Positions 1 to 8,191 of a stretch of 24,103 nt of DNA are shown here, piece after piece. Under the pieces are notes generated by a model, which was not told where the DNA came from, made no database searches, and worked only from the letters and a program-made list of their open reading frames with translations. The DNA is taken from positions 1-24,103 of the forward strand of contig JBIOYQ010000139.1 of the NCBI GenBank assembly GCA_044870295.1, in the 5' to 3' direction. A program made the position numbers and the translations under genes. This DNA comes from AC-52 sp044870295 (GTDB lineage Bacteria > Actinomycetota > UBA4738). The stretch's first letter is position 1. Every line of letters starts with the position of its first letter.

Positions 1-26
1 TCCGACGACACGAGAGGAGGAGACCG

Positions 27-1649
27 ATGCGGGTCCTGATCGCGGTGGCGTGGCCGTACGCGTCCGGGCCGAGGCACCTCGGCCACGTCGCGGGGTGCTA
101 CCTGCCCGCCGACATCGTGGCGCGCTACCACCGTCTGGCGGGGGACGACGTCCTCATGGTCTCGGGCTCCGACCAGCACGGGACGCCGATCACGGTGGCG
201 GCCGAGCGCGCGGGCGTGGACCCGGAGCGTTTCGCAGACGAGCAGCACCAAGCGATCGCCACGTCGTTCGACCGTCTGGGGATCTCCTTCGACCTCTATA
301 CGAAGACCCATACCGAGCTGCACGCGGCGACCGTCCAGCGGCTCTTCCTCGGCCTGCACCGCAACGGGTACATCACGGAGGCGCTCCAGCCCTCGGCGTG
401 GTGCCCGCGCGAGCAGCGGTCGCTGCCCGATCGCTATGTGGAGGGGACCTGCCCCCACTGCGGCGCGGCGGCGGCGCGAGGCGACCAGTGCGACACCTGC
501 GGGCAGACGCTGGAGGCCGAGCAGCTGGGTGACCCCCGGTGCCGGCGGTGCGGGGCGAGCGCAGGGTTTCGACAGCTGCGTCAGCTGTTCCTGCGGCTCG
601 ACCTCCTCCAGCCAGCCGTCGAGCGGTATCTGGGGACGCGAGAGGGCTGGCGGCCGTTCGTCCTCAACGAAGCGACGGGGTGGGTTCGGGCCGGCCTCCA
701 ACCGCGGGCCATCACGCGCGACCTGCCGTGGGGCGTCGCGGTCCCGCTGCCGGGCTGGGAGGACCGGAGGCTGTATGTATGGTTCGACGCCGTCATCGGG
801 TATCTGTCGGCGTCCATCGAATGGGCGGAGCGATCCGGACATCCGGAGGCGTGGAGGACGTGGTGGGAGGACGAGCAGGCCGTCCACCGTTACTTCCTGG
901 GGAAGGACAACGCCCCGTTCCATGCCGTCTGGTGGCCGGCCATCCTGTCGGGAGCCGGTGAGGGGCTTCACCTTCCGGACGAACTGGTCGCCAACCACTA
1001 CCTGACCGCCGGCGCGAGGATGTCGGCCAGCCGCGGGGTCGGCTTCACCATCGACGAGGGTGTCGAACGGCTAGGCGTCGATCCTCTGCGGCATGCCCTT
1101 TGCGCGTTGAATCCGGAGACCGGCGACACGGAGTTCACGTGGGAGCAGGCCGAGGACCTCACCCGAACAGGGCTGTTGGGCGCCGTCGCCAACCCGGCGT
1201 TCCGTGTGGCCACGCTCTTGTGGAAGCGGTTCGGCGGTAAGCCGGACTCCGAGGCCTGGCACCGGAGTGCTGGACCCGATCGTGAAGCCGCGGCCGTCGC
1301 CGTGGACGAGATCGGGTCTTCTCTGAGGGCAGCTCGACTCCGAGATGCGCTCGCCGGCGTCCACGCACTAGGCGCGGAGGTCAATCGGCGACTGGCCCAG
1401 ACCGAACCGTGGAGGCTGCCAGACGAAGAAGCCCACCGGGAGCTGACGAAGCTCCTCCCCTACCTGGATGCCATTGGCCTGGTCGCGTGGCCGATCGTCC
1501 CGGAGACCGCCGGAAGGATCAGGTCCCTTCTCGGCCGCGGCCCCCTCCCGACACAGTGGATGCTTGACGAAGATCCGCCGGCTTTGACCTCTGCCCCGCT
1601 GCCGCCGCTGCCGCTCGATCAGTCGAAGAACGGCTTGAGGCGCGCGTAG
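27..1649 (+). CDS. metG: Methionyl-tRNA synthetase, archaeal-like two-knuckle type
   Basis: Class I aminoacyl-tRNA synthetase that charges tRNA-Met in the cytoplasm. Seen: the HIGH-type motif HLGH at residues 17-20, GSDQHGTP near 47-54, a zinc-knuckle insertion with CxxC pairs at 142/145, 155/158 and 172/175 plus C126, the tryptophan-rich VWFDAVIGYLSAS block at 251-263, and GKDNAPFH at 292-299. The C-terminal third looks like the helical anticodon-binding domain. No C-terminal EMAP/tRNA-binding extension is present at 540 residues. Odd: the KMSKS loop reads RMSASRG at 331-337, so both lysines are changed; a subfamily with KFSTSR lacks the second lysine too, so activity is still plausible. The start is supported by AGAGGAGGAG just upstream (13-22). 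The 3' end overlaps the convergent HIT gene by 31 bases. Family certain; whether it is the housekeeping enzyme or a paralogue is not known. Confidence 0.93.
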   Translation: MRVLIAVAWPYASGPRHLGHVAGCYLPADIVARYHRLAGDDVLMVSGSDQHGTPITVAAERAGVDPERFADEQHQAIATSFDRLGISFDLYTKTHTELHAATVQRLFLGLHRNGYITEALQPSAWCPREQRSLPDRYVEGTCPHCGAAAARGDQCDTCGQTLEAEQLGDPRCRRCGASAGFRQLRQLFLRLDLLQPAVERYLGTREGWRPFVLNEATGWVRAGLQPRAITRDLPWGVAVPLPGWEDRRLYVWFDAVIGYLSASIEWAERSGHPEAWRTWWEDEQAVHRYFLGKDNAPFHAVWWPAILSGAGEGLHLPDELVANHYLTAGARMSASRGVGFTIDEGVERLGVDPLRHALCALNPETGDTEFTWEQAEDLTRTGLLGAVANPAFRVATLLWKRFGGKPDSEAWHRSAGPDREAAAVAVDEIGSSLRAARLRDALAGVHALGAEVNRRLAQTEPWRLPDEEAHRELTKLLPYLDAIGLVAWPIVPETAGRIRSLLGRGPLPTQWMLDEDPPALTSAPLPPLPLDQSKNGLRRA

Positions 1650-2104
1650 GTCTCGGTGAGGAGCTCAGGCAGCACCTTCGTGTCGCTCACCACCGTCATG
1701 TGACTCGTGTCGCCGTTCCACCTGGGCACCACGTGCCAGTGGAGATGGCCCGGGATACCGGCGCCCGCCACCCGCCCCAGGTTCATCCCAAGGTTGAAGC
1801 CATCTGGACTGGAGGAGTCCTTCAGCGCCCGGATGGAGCGTTGGAGCAAGGCATCGACATCGTTCAGGTCCCCGGTGTTCAGCGCTTCGAGCTCACTCTC
1901 GTGCCGGTTCGGCACGACCATGAGGTGGCCGGGGTTGTACGGATAGGCGTTCAGGATGACGAATGCCTGCGGGCCGCGGGCCAACACCAAGGTGGCTTCG
2001 TCGTCGTCCTTCGTCAGCGCTTCGCAGAGGAAGCAGCCGTCGGGCTCCTCGGCCACCGCGGACCGGATGTACTCCATCCGCCACGGCGACCACAGGCGCT
2101 CCAC
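1619..2104 (-). CDS. HIT-family protein, probable Ap4A phosphorylase/hydrolase
   Basis: Predicted cytoplasmic nucleotide hydrolase or phosphorylase of 161 residues. Seen: the histidine triad HLHWHVVPRW with H120, H122 and H124 (H122 being the expected nucleophile), the conserved YPYNPGHLMVVP segment near 54-65, the N-terminal signature ERLWSPWRMEYI, and a CFLC pair at 24-27 that may bind zinc. The start is a GTG whose first base is the last base of the thrS stop (TAGTG), so the two are translationally coupled; the N-terminal signature begins exactly there, ruling out the longer frame that runs through thrS. Known: in mycobacteria thrS is followed by an Ap4A phosphorylase of this family. Inferred: it clears the diadenosine tetraphosphate that synthetases produce. 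The gene converges on metG and overlaps it by 31 bases. Confidence 0.9.
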   Translation of the reverse strand: MERLWSPWRMEYIRSAVAEEPDGCFLCEALTKDDDEATLVLARGPQAFVILNAYPYNPGHLMVVPNRHESELEALNTGDLNDVDALLQRSIRALKDSSSPDGFNLGMNLGRVAGAGIPGHLHWHVVPRWNGDTSHMTVVSDTKVLPELLTETYARLKPFFD

Positions 2105-4062
2105 TACACGGTGGGGGTTGGGGCGGAAGCCGCCTTGAGCTCGTCCAGGTCGATCGGCTCGAGAGCGCGGGCGGCGGCCTCCTGCGCCGCCGCGTCGGCG
2201 AACGCGCCGAATGGCACGCCCCGGACCTCCCGGCCCGATCGCTCGCGGACCGAGACCGTCCCGGCCTCGATCTCCTTGTCCCCCACCACCAGTGTGTAGG
2301 GCACCTTCATCACCTGCGCCTCCCGGACCTTCTTGGGGACCGTCTCCCGACTGGCGTCGACTTCCGCTCTGAGGCCTCGTCCTCGGAGCGTCGAGGCCAG
2401 CGACTCCGCGTGACCCGCATGGCGGTCCGCGACGGGCACGATTCGAGCCTGCTCCGGCGCCAGCCACAGAGGGAACGCCCCCGCGTAGTGCTCGATCAAC
2501 ACGCCGGTGAACCGCTCGATCGTTCCCAGGATGGCTCGGTGAATCATCACCGGACGGTGGCGCTGGTTGTCTTCGCCCATGTACTCCATGTCGAACCGCT
2601 CCGGCAGGGCGAAGTCGCACTGGACGGTGCTGAGCTGCCACGTGCGACCGATGGCGTCGCGGAAGTCGAAGTCCACCTTGGGCCCGTAGAAGGTGCCCTC
2701 GCCTTCTGCCACGTGCCAGTCGAAGCCGCTCCGGTCCAGGGCGGCCTTCAACGTCTCGGTGGCCCTGGCCCACATGGCCTCGTCGCCGATGGCCATGCCG
2801 GGCTTCGTGGACAGGCGAACGATCGGGTCGGTGAACCCGAAGGCCGCGTACACCTCCTGGATGAGGTCGAACACCCTGAGGATCTCGTCGACCAGCTGGT
2901 CCTCGCGACAGATGATGTGGGAGTCGTCCTGCGTGCCACCGCGGATGCGCATCAGGCCGTGCAACGTCCCCAGCAGCTCGTGCCGGTAGATCGTCCCGAG
3001 CTCGAACAGCCGCAGCGGCAGCTCCCGATACGAGCGGGTGCGCGACTTGTACACGAGCACGTGGAACGGGCAGTTCATGGGCTTGACGTAGTAGTCCGCG
3101 TTCTCGTCCTTCATGGGCGGGTACATGTTCTCGGCGTACTTCGCCAGATGTCCGCTGGTCTCCCACAGGACCGACTTCGCGATGTGCGGAGTGAACACCG
3201 GCGTGTAGTCGTGGCGCAGATGGATCTCACGCACGAAGTCCTCGACCTGCTTGCGAAGGATCCCACCCCGTGGGTGCCACACCAGCAGCCCGGCGCCCAG
3301 CTCGTCGGGGAAGGAGAACAGGTCCAGCTCGCGCCCCAAGCGGCGATGGTCGCGGCGCCGGGCCTCCTCAAGGCGGTGGAGGTAGGCGGCCAGGTCGGCC
3401 TCGGTGGCCCAAGCCGTCCCGTAGATCCGCTGGAGCTGGGGCCGCTTCTCGTCGCCCCGCCAGTACGCCCCGGCCAGGTTGAGCAGCTTGAACGCCCCCA
3501 GCCGGTTGGTCGACGGTACGTGGGGCCCGAGGCAGAGGTCCGCCCAGCCGTCGTTGCGGTAGACGGTGAAGCGGTCGCCCAGGGCGCCTTCGGACGCCTC
3601 CGCGGTCTCGATGATCTCCCGCTTGTAGGGCTGGTCGGCGAAGCGCTCCAGGGCCGCCGCCTGGTCCAGCTCCTCCCGGGTGAACGGCTGCGCCGCCTTC
3701 GCGATCTCCCGCATCCGCTCCTCCACCCGATCGAGATCCTCTGGCGTGAGTGACTCCGCCAGGTCGAAGTCGTAGTAGAAGCCGTCCTCGATGGCCGGGC
3801 CGATGGCGTATTTCGCCCCGGGGAACAGATCGCAGACGGCCTGGGCCATGACGTGCGCAGTGGAATGCCGAAGGACGTGCAGTCCGTCGGGCTCACTCGG
3901 CGTGACCGGCTCCACCACCGCGTCTTCCCCAACGGGTCGCGACAGGTCGACCAGCTCGCCATCCTGACGGGCACAGATCGCCTCGGTCGTGAGCAGGTCT
4001 CCCACGGGCGAACCCGTATCGACCTCGCGGATGCTCCCTCCCGGCAACGTCACCTTGGGCAT
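2104..4062 (-). CDS. thrS: Threonyl-tRNA synthetase
   Basis: Class II synthetase that charges tRNA-Thr, 652 residues, the usual full length. Domains in order: TGS (about 1-61), editing domain with HSTAH at 66-70 and CLGPH at 177-181, the catalytic core about 245-535 and the anticodon-binding domain about 538-645. Zinc ligands expected from the E. coli enzyme are visible as C331 (MNCPFH), H382 (DDSHIIC) and H508 (MIHRA); motif 2 is the RELPLRLFELGTIYRHE stretch at 346-362. The start MPKVTLPGGS matches the TGS N-terminus; the open frame continues 59 codons upstream but that part has no family similarity. No clear Shine-Dalgarno precedes the ATG. No T-box leader was recognised. It is first in a two-gene unit with the HIT gene. 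Confidence 0.96.
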   Translation of the reverse strand: MPKVTLPGGSIREVDTGSPVGDLLTTEAICARQDGELVDLSRPVGEDAVVEPVTPSEPDGLHVLRHSTAHVMAQAVCDLFPGAKYAIGPAIEDGFYYDFDLAESLTPEDLDRVEERMREIAKAAQPFTREELDQAAALERFADQPYKREIIETAEASEGALGDRFTVYRNDGWADLCLGPHVPSTNRLGAFKLLNLAGAYWRGDEKRPQLQRIYGTAWATEADLAAYLHRLEEARRRDHRRLGRELDLFSFPDELGAGLLVWHPRGGILRKQVEDFVREIHLRHDYTPVFTPHIAKSVLWETSGHLAKYAENMYPPMKDENADYYVKPMNCPFHVLVYKSRTRSYRELPLRLFELGTIYRHELLGTLHGLMRIRGGTQDDSHIICREDQLVDEILRVFDLIQEVYAAFGFTDPIVRLSTKPGMAIGDEAMWARATETLKAALDRSGFDWHVAEGEGTFYGPKVDFDFRDAIGRTWQLSTVQCDFALPERFDMEYMGEDNQRHRPVMIHRAILGTIERFTGVLIEHYAGAFPLWLAPEQARIVPVADRHAGHAESLASTLRGRGLRAEVDASRETVPKKVREAQVMKVPYTLVVGDKEIEAGTVSVRERSGREVRGVPFGAFADAAAQEAAARALEPIDLDELKAASAPTPTV

Positions 4063-4314
4063 AGGACAAGGATGATAGTGAACCCCGGAGTGGCGGCCCC
4101 TGAAGCCTCGTCCCCTACCCGGAACCAGGGTTGACACCCTTGATAGAGTCGGCCCGCTGAGGGGACAAGGGGTTCGAGGCATGCAAACGCGAGCGCCCCA
4201 TGTTTCGCGCGCGTTATCTCTGGGCGTACATAGCGCCAACCATTCTCATGGGCTGTGGACAGCTGCTTGCTTTGTGAGCAGGCAGGTTCCAACTACTCAT
4301 CAATTGGTAGTCCA
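4063..4314. other. Divergent thrS / GH26-like intergenic region
   Basis: This 252-base region separates divergent genes and is less GC-rich than the coding DNA, especially from about 4185. It holds the candidate thrS promoter, and a 45-codon frame (4181-4318) whose stop overlaps ATG 4315. No riboswitch, T-box or convincing promoter for the GH26-like gene was seen. Confidence 0.5.
4140..4168 (-). promoter_or_regulatory. Candidate promoter of thrS
   Basis: Read on the - strand, TTGTCC (4168-4163) and TATCAA (4145-4140) are separated by 17 bases, which fits a housekeeping sigma-factor promoter. Transcription would start near 4133 and give a leader of about 70 bases before the thrS ATG. The match is partial (-10 has four of six consensus bases), so this is a candidate only. 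Confidence 0.3.
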
Positions 4315-4366
4315 ATGAGTGGACCGCGGCTAGTCCACGAACAGACCCGGCAGATAGTCCACGAAC
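4308..4366 (+). repeat. Three spaced TAGTCCA repeats ahead of or within the GH26 gene start
   Basis: TAGTCCA occurs at 4308-4314, 4331-4337 and 4355-4361, at spacings of 23 and 24 bases; the last two copies extend to TAGTCCACGAAC. The stretch is less GC-rich than its surroundings. If translation starts at 4378 these are leader repeats that could bind a regulator on one face of the helix (a little over two turns apart). If it starts at 4315 the last two copies encode a short peptide repeat (VHEQTRQI, VHERTHRM). The role is unknown. Confidence 0.5.
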
Positions 4367-6393
4367 GCACCCACCGGATGGTCCTCCCGGGCCACGTCTT
4401 CGTCTGCATCGTCGCCTCGTTCCTGGTCACCGCGGGGGTCGCCTCCACGGCCTCGGCGGCCCATCGGCGTCCGCACGTTGACCCATATCCGCTCGCGGAG
4501 CGGGGTCCCGACCTCCCCGACACCGGGGCTTGGTTCGGATCGAACGCGGCTCTGAAGGACGAGGGGGACAGCCGCGAAGAGGCCCTGAACGGGTTCGAGA
4601 GCCTCATCGACCGCAAGGTCGCGGTCAAGCGCCAGTACCACCTGTGGAACGACGAGTTCCCCGATGACTTCGACCGGTATGTCCGGGACCGGGGCACCAC
4701 GTTGGTGATGAGCTGGCAGACCGAGCTCAATGGAGAGGTCGACGCCACGTGGAAGGACATCTCGACAGGCCGGTACGACTCGCTGATCGATGCCCGCGCC
4801 GCCGACATCAAGGCCTACGGCGCGCCGCTGTTCTTCACCTTCGACCACGAGCCGGAGATGAAGGACTCGGGTACCTCCTCACAGTTCATCTCCGCATGGC
4901 GACACATCCACGACCGGTTCGTCGCCAAGGGCGTCACCAACGTGAGCTGGGTGCTGATCCTGCTCTCCTACACGTACATGAACGACGGCGCCGATGCCTG
5001 GTATCCGGGTGACGCCTACGTGGATCTGCTCGGAGCCGACGGCTACAACTGGTTCAAGTGCCCACCGGGGGTCTGGAAGACATTCGACGAACTGTTCGAC
5101 GACTTCTACGACTACGGCGAGGCCAAGGGCATGGACATGCTCATCGCCGAGTGGGGAACGATCGAGAAGGCAGGCGCGCCGGGGGCCAAGGGCGCGTGGT
5201 TCACCGAGGCGGAGGCCGACCTGAAGACCATGCCCGACATCAAGGTGGTCTCCTACTACAACAACGGGATCTCCGGAGGCGCCAACTGCGACTGGTGGGT
5301 GGACACGTCGGGGTCGTCGCTGGCCGCGTTCACGGCGATGGGTCTGGACCCCTACTTCAACCCGCCGCCCCCTCTGATCTCGGTGACCGGGCCGTCCGAT
5401 CCGAACAAGGACGCCACCCCGACCTTCACGTTCAGTTCGAACCTCCCGGGGACGCTCTTCACGTGCTCGGTGGACGGAGGGACCGCCAAGGTCTGCATCA
5501 GCCCTTCCACCACGCGCGTGCTGGCCGACGGCGTTCACACCTTCACGATCGTGGGGACCGATCCCCTGTCGGGCCAAACGAACACGGTGGTGTACACGTG
5601 GACGGTCGACTCCACGCCGCCGGTCATATCGATCCTGTGGGGTCCCTCGGAAAATACGGATGACACCGACGCCCACTTCACGCTGGATACGAGCGAGCAG
5701 GACCAGGGCGGCTTCACCTGCTCGCTGGACGAGGCGCCGGAGTCGGATTGCACCCGAAGCGTCGACTACACCGGGCTCTCCGACGGGGTGCACACGTTCG
5801 TCGCCACCGCCTACGACGATGCCGGCAACGTGTCCGATCCAGTCACCCAGACGTGGACCGTCGACACGATCAGCCCGAGGGTCAAGATCACGAGCGGCCC
5901 CGATGGCGAGAGCAACTCCAAGTCCGCCACCTTCGAGTTCGTCAGCAACGAGCCGGACGCGACGTTCACCTGTTCGAAAGACGGCGGCACCTACCTCACG
6001 TGCACCTCACCCAAGACCTACGACTGGCTGGGCGATGGTCCGCACACGCTGTCGGTCATCGCCAAGGACCCGGCGCGCAACCAGTCCGCGCCGGATGACT
6101 GGGCCTGGACGGTGGACGCGACCGCTCCAACGGTCACGATCACCTCCGGCCCGCCCGACCCCAACACGTGGGACAGCGTGACGATGAAGTTCACGGCGGA
6201 CGAGGAGGACGTGACCTTCACGTGCCAGCTGGACGAGGGGCCCGAGACGACCTGCACCAGCCCCAAGACGTACACGATCTCCGAGGTGGGCCGGCACACC
6301 TTCTACGTGTACGGCACGGACGCACTCGGCAACGCCGGCCGGACGGTCCGCTGGTCCTGGACGAAGAGCGGAGAGCATCCCGGCCGGTTCTGA
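4315..6393 (+). CDS. Secreted GH26-like glycoside hydrolase with four Ig-like repeats
   Basis: Predicted exported polysaccharide hydrolase of 692 residues. Seen: a positively charged N-terminus followed by a hydrophobic stretch VFVCIVASFLV and an ASTASAA cleavage-type site near residue 49; then a TIM-barrel-like domain (about 70-350) with DHEPE (E179) and IAEWG (E279), the spacing expected for acid/base and nucleophile of GH26/clan A enzymes such as beta-mannanases. Four repeats follow, about 354-433, 437-517, 522-601 and 605-684, each with an FTC...C pair exactly ten residues apart (384/394, 469/479, 553/563, 637/647) and a DGxHTF motif, resembling bacterial Ig-like modules. No sortase signal or C-terminal TM is present. 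Start uncertain: GTG 4255, ATG 4315 or ATG 4378; none has a Shine-Dalgarno. 4315 was chosen because it gives the signal peptide a basic n-region. Substrate cannot be read from the sequence. Confidence 0.85.
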   Translation: MSGPRLVHEQTRQIVHERTHRMVLPGHVFVCIVASFLVTAGVASTASAAHRRPHVDPYPLAERGPDLPDTGAWFGSNAALKDEGDSREEALNGFESLIDRKVAVKRQYHLWNDEFPDDFDRYVRDRGTTLVMSWQTELNGEVDATWKDISTGRYDSLIDARAADIKAYGAPLFFTFDHEPEMKDSGTSSQFISAWRHIHDRFVAKGVTNVSWVLILLSYTYMNDGADAWYPGDAYVDLLGADGYNWFKCPPGVWKTFDELFDDFYDYGEAKGMDMLIAEWGTIEKAGAPGAKGAWFTEAEADLKTMPDIKVVSYYNNGISGGANCDWWVDTSGSSLAAFTAMGLDPYFNPPPPLISVTGPSDPNKDATPTFTFSSNLPGTLFTCSVDGGTAKVCISPSTTRVLADGVHTFTIVGTDPLSGQTNTVVYTWTVDSTPPVISILWGPSENTDDTDAHFTLDTSEQDQGGFTCSLDEAPESDCTRSVDYTGLSDGVHTFVATAYDDAGNVSDPVTQTWTVDTISPRVKITSGPDGESNSKSATFEFVSNEPDATFTCSKDGGTYLTCTSPKTYDWLGDGPHTLSVIAKDPARNQSAPDDWAWTVDATAPTVTITSGPPDPNTWDSVTMKFTADEEDVTFTCQLDEGPETTCTSPKTYTISEVGRHTFYVYGTDALGNAGRTVRWSWTKSGEHPGRF

Positions 6394-6400
6394 TGCGACA

Positions 6401-6417
6401 CTGAGCTCGAAGCTCAG
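6401..6417 (+). terminator. Hairpin after the GH26-like gene
   Basis: CTGAGCT-CGA-AGCTCAG forms a 7-bp stem with a 3-base loop eight bases after the stop codon of the GH26-like gene. No T-run follows; instead an exact tandem 9-mer GGCCAGCGC lies at 6418-6435. It may be a terminator without a U-tail, a type reported for GC-rich bacteria. Confidence 0.4.
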
Positions 6418-6541
6418 GCCAGCGCGGCCAGCGCTTCACCCCCGCTTTCCTCGCCTAGCCTCGGCGGTGCAGACGTGTCAGGTTGTCCCGGTCAAATCGA
6501 GAGAGAAATTCGGGGGCGCTCGGTTGAGAGGCGGCGGGGTG

Positions 6542-8191
6542 GTGAGTGATCGTTGGTGGCGCGACGGCGTCTTCTATCAGATCTACGTCCGCTCCTTCGC
6601 CGACTCGAACGGGGACGGGGTCGGCGACCTCCGCGGGATCACCGAGCACCTCGACCATCTGGCCTGGCTCGGGGTGGACGGCATCTGGCTCACCCCCATC
6701 CATCCTTCGCCCGACGAGGACTGGGGCTACGACGTCGCCGACTACTACGGGGTGCACCCCGACCTCGGGACCATGGAGGACGTCGACCGGCTGATCGCGG
6801 AGGCCGGGCGGCGGGGCATCCGGGTGCTGCTCGACCTCGTCCCCAACCACACCAGCGACCGCCATCCGTGGTTCCTCGACGCGCTCACCTCGAGGCAGGC
6901 CGCCCACCGCGACTGGTACGTGTGGGCGGACCCGCGGCCCGACGGCACCCCGCCCAACAACTGGATCTCAGTGTTCGGCGGGCCCGCATGGGAGCCGGAC
7001 GCCGCCTCCGGCCAGTTCTACCTGCACAACTTCCTGCCCGAGCAGCCGGACCTCAACTGGTGGAACCGGGACGTCCGGGGGGAGTTCGACCGCATTCTCC
7101 GGTTCTGGCTCGACCGCGGCGTCGCCGGATTCCGCATCGACGTCGCGCACGGCCTGGTCAAGGATCGGGCGCTCCGCGACAACCTTCCTGCCACCGAGGA
7201 CGACCCTCCGCGGACCCGACGCCTCGGCCAGCGGCACCTCTACTCCATGAACCGGCCCGAGGTCCACGACATCTTTCGCGGATGGCGCCGGTCCTGCGAG
7301 GGGTACGACCCACCCCGGGTCCTGGTCGGAGAGACCTGGATCATGGATGCTCACCAGCTGGCCCTGTACTACGGCACGACGGGCGACGAACTGCATCTGT
7401 GCTTCAACTTCGCCTTCGTGCTGGCGGCGTTCGAGGCCCACGCGCTGCGCGCGGTGGTCGAGGCCACCGAGGCGGCCTTTCCATCCGACGTCCAGCCGGT
7501 GCTGACCGCCTCCAACCACGACGTGGGTCGGCTGGCCACCCGCTGGTGCGGGGGTGATCCGCACCTGGTTCGGTGCGCCCTGTTGATCCTCCTCACCCTC
7601 AGGGGCACCCCGTTCCTCTACTACGGGGACGAGATCGGCATGCCGAACGTCGACGTGCCGCCGGCGAACCTTCGAGATCCGCTCGGGAGGCGCACGTGGG
7701 ACGAGGACGGCCGAGACCCCTGCCGGACGCCGATGTGGTGGGGGCCGGGACCGAACGCCGGTTTCACGTCGCCCCAGACGACGCCGTGGCTCCCGATCGG
7801 TGAGCCCGACGGCCGCTCAGTCGCGGAGCAGCGCGGAGACCCCGGATCCATCCTGTCGTTCTGCCGGGACCTGATCGCCTTGCGCCGCCGGCTGCCGGAG
7901 CTGCGGTCGGGTCGCTACCGGCCGGTGGCGGGAGGACCACCCGGCCTCTGGGCATGGAGGAGAGGCAGCGGTGTGATGGTCGCCGTCAACCTTGGGCACG
8001 ACGCGGGCGAGGTACCCGTGCCCTCCTACGGGGTGCTCATCGGGACGGACCGTCAGCGAGACGGCGAGACCGGGACCCGGGCGTGCCGGATCCGGCCGAG
8101 CGAAGGGCTGGTCCTTCGGGTGGGAGCCACGACCTCGCCTCTACGGGCAGGCGGACTCCCGACATCCGCGATCGGCGGTCAGCTGCGCTGA
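6542..8191 (+). CDS. GH13 alpha-glucosidase (oligo-1,6-glucosidase/alpha-amylase family)
   Basis: Predicted cytoplasmic enzyme of 549 residues that cleaves alpha-glucosidic bonds of malto- or isomalto-oligosaccharides; no signal peptide. Seen: the N-terminal WWRDGVFYQIYVRSFAD signature, conserved region I DLVPNHTS, region II GFRIDVAHG with nucleophile D200, region III VGETW with acid/base E264, and region IV SNHDVGR with D327; FLYYGDEIGM follows, then a short beta-sandwich C-terminal domain. Start: tandem GTG codons at 6539 and 6542 follow GAGAGG at a good distance and place the signature at the N-terminus; an in-frame GTG at 6467 lacks a ribosome site. It stands alone on + and its last 51 bases overlap the convergent sulfatase gene. 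Exact specificity (maltose, isomaltose, trehalose-related) cannot be told. Confidence 0.9.
   Translation: MSDRWWRDGVFYQIYVRSFADSNGDGVGDLRGITEHLDHLAWLGVDGIWLTPIHPSPDEDWGYDVADYYGVHPDLGTMEDVDRLIAEAGRRGIRVLLDLVPNHTSDRHPWFLDALTSRQAAHRDWYVWADPRPDGTPPNNWISVFGGPAWEPDAASGQFYLHNFLPEQPDLNWWNRDVRGEFDRILRFWLDRGVAGFRIDVAHGLVKDRALRDNLPATEDDPPRTRRLGQRHLYSMNRPEVHDIFRGWRRSCEGYDPPRVLVGETWIMDAHQLALYYGTTGDELHLCFNFAFVLAAFEAHALRAVVEATEAAFPSDVQPVLTASNHDVGRLATRWCGGDPHLVRCALLILLTLRGTPFLYYGDEIGMPNVDVPPANLRDPLGRRTWDEDGRDPCRTPMWWGPGPNAGFTSPQTTPWLPIGEPDGRSVAEQRGDPGSILSFCRDLIALRRRLPELRSGRYRPVAGGPPGLWAWRRGSGVMVAVNLGHDAGEVPVPSYGVLIGTDRQRDGETGTRACRIRPSEGLVLRVGATTSPLRAGGLPTSAIGGQLR

Noticed and set aside
2105..3166. The 5' part of a 515-codon - frame that ends as the HIT protein.
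   Set aside because: The upstream part is an out-of-frame reading of thrS; the HIT signature starts exactly at the GTG overlapping the thrS stop.
1963..3753. A 596-codon open frame on + across thrS and HIT.
   Set aside because: thrS is unmistakable over the same span; the + frame reads as an antisense shadow.
4131..4159. A perfect TTGACA on + as a -35 for the GH26-like gene.
   Set aside because: At 16-18 bases downstream there is no -10-like hexamer (the 17-base position reads as a GC-rich stretch), so it is not supported as a promoter.
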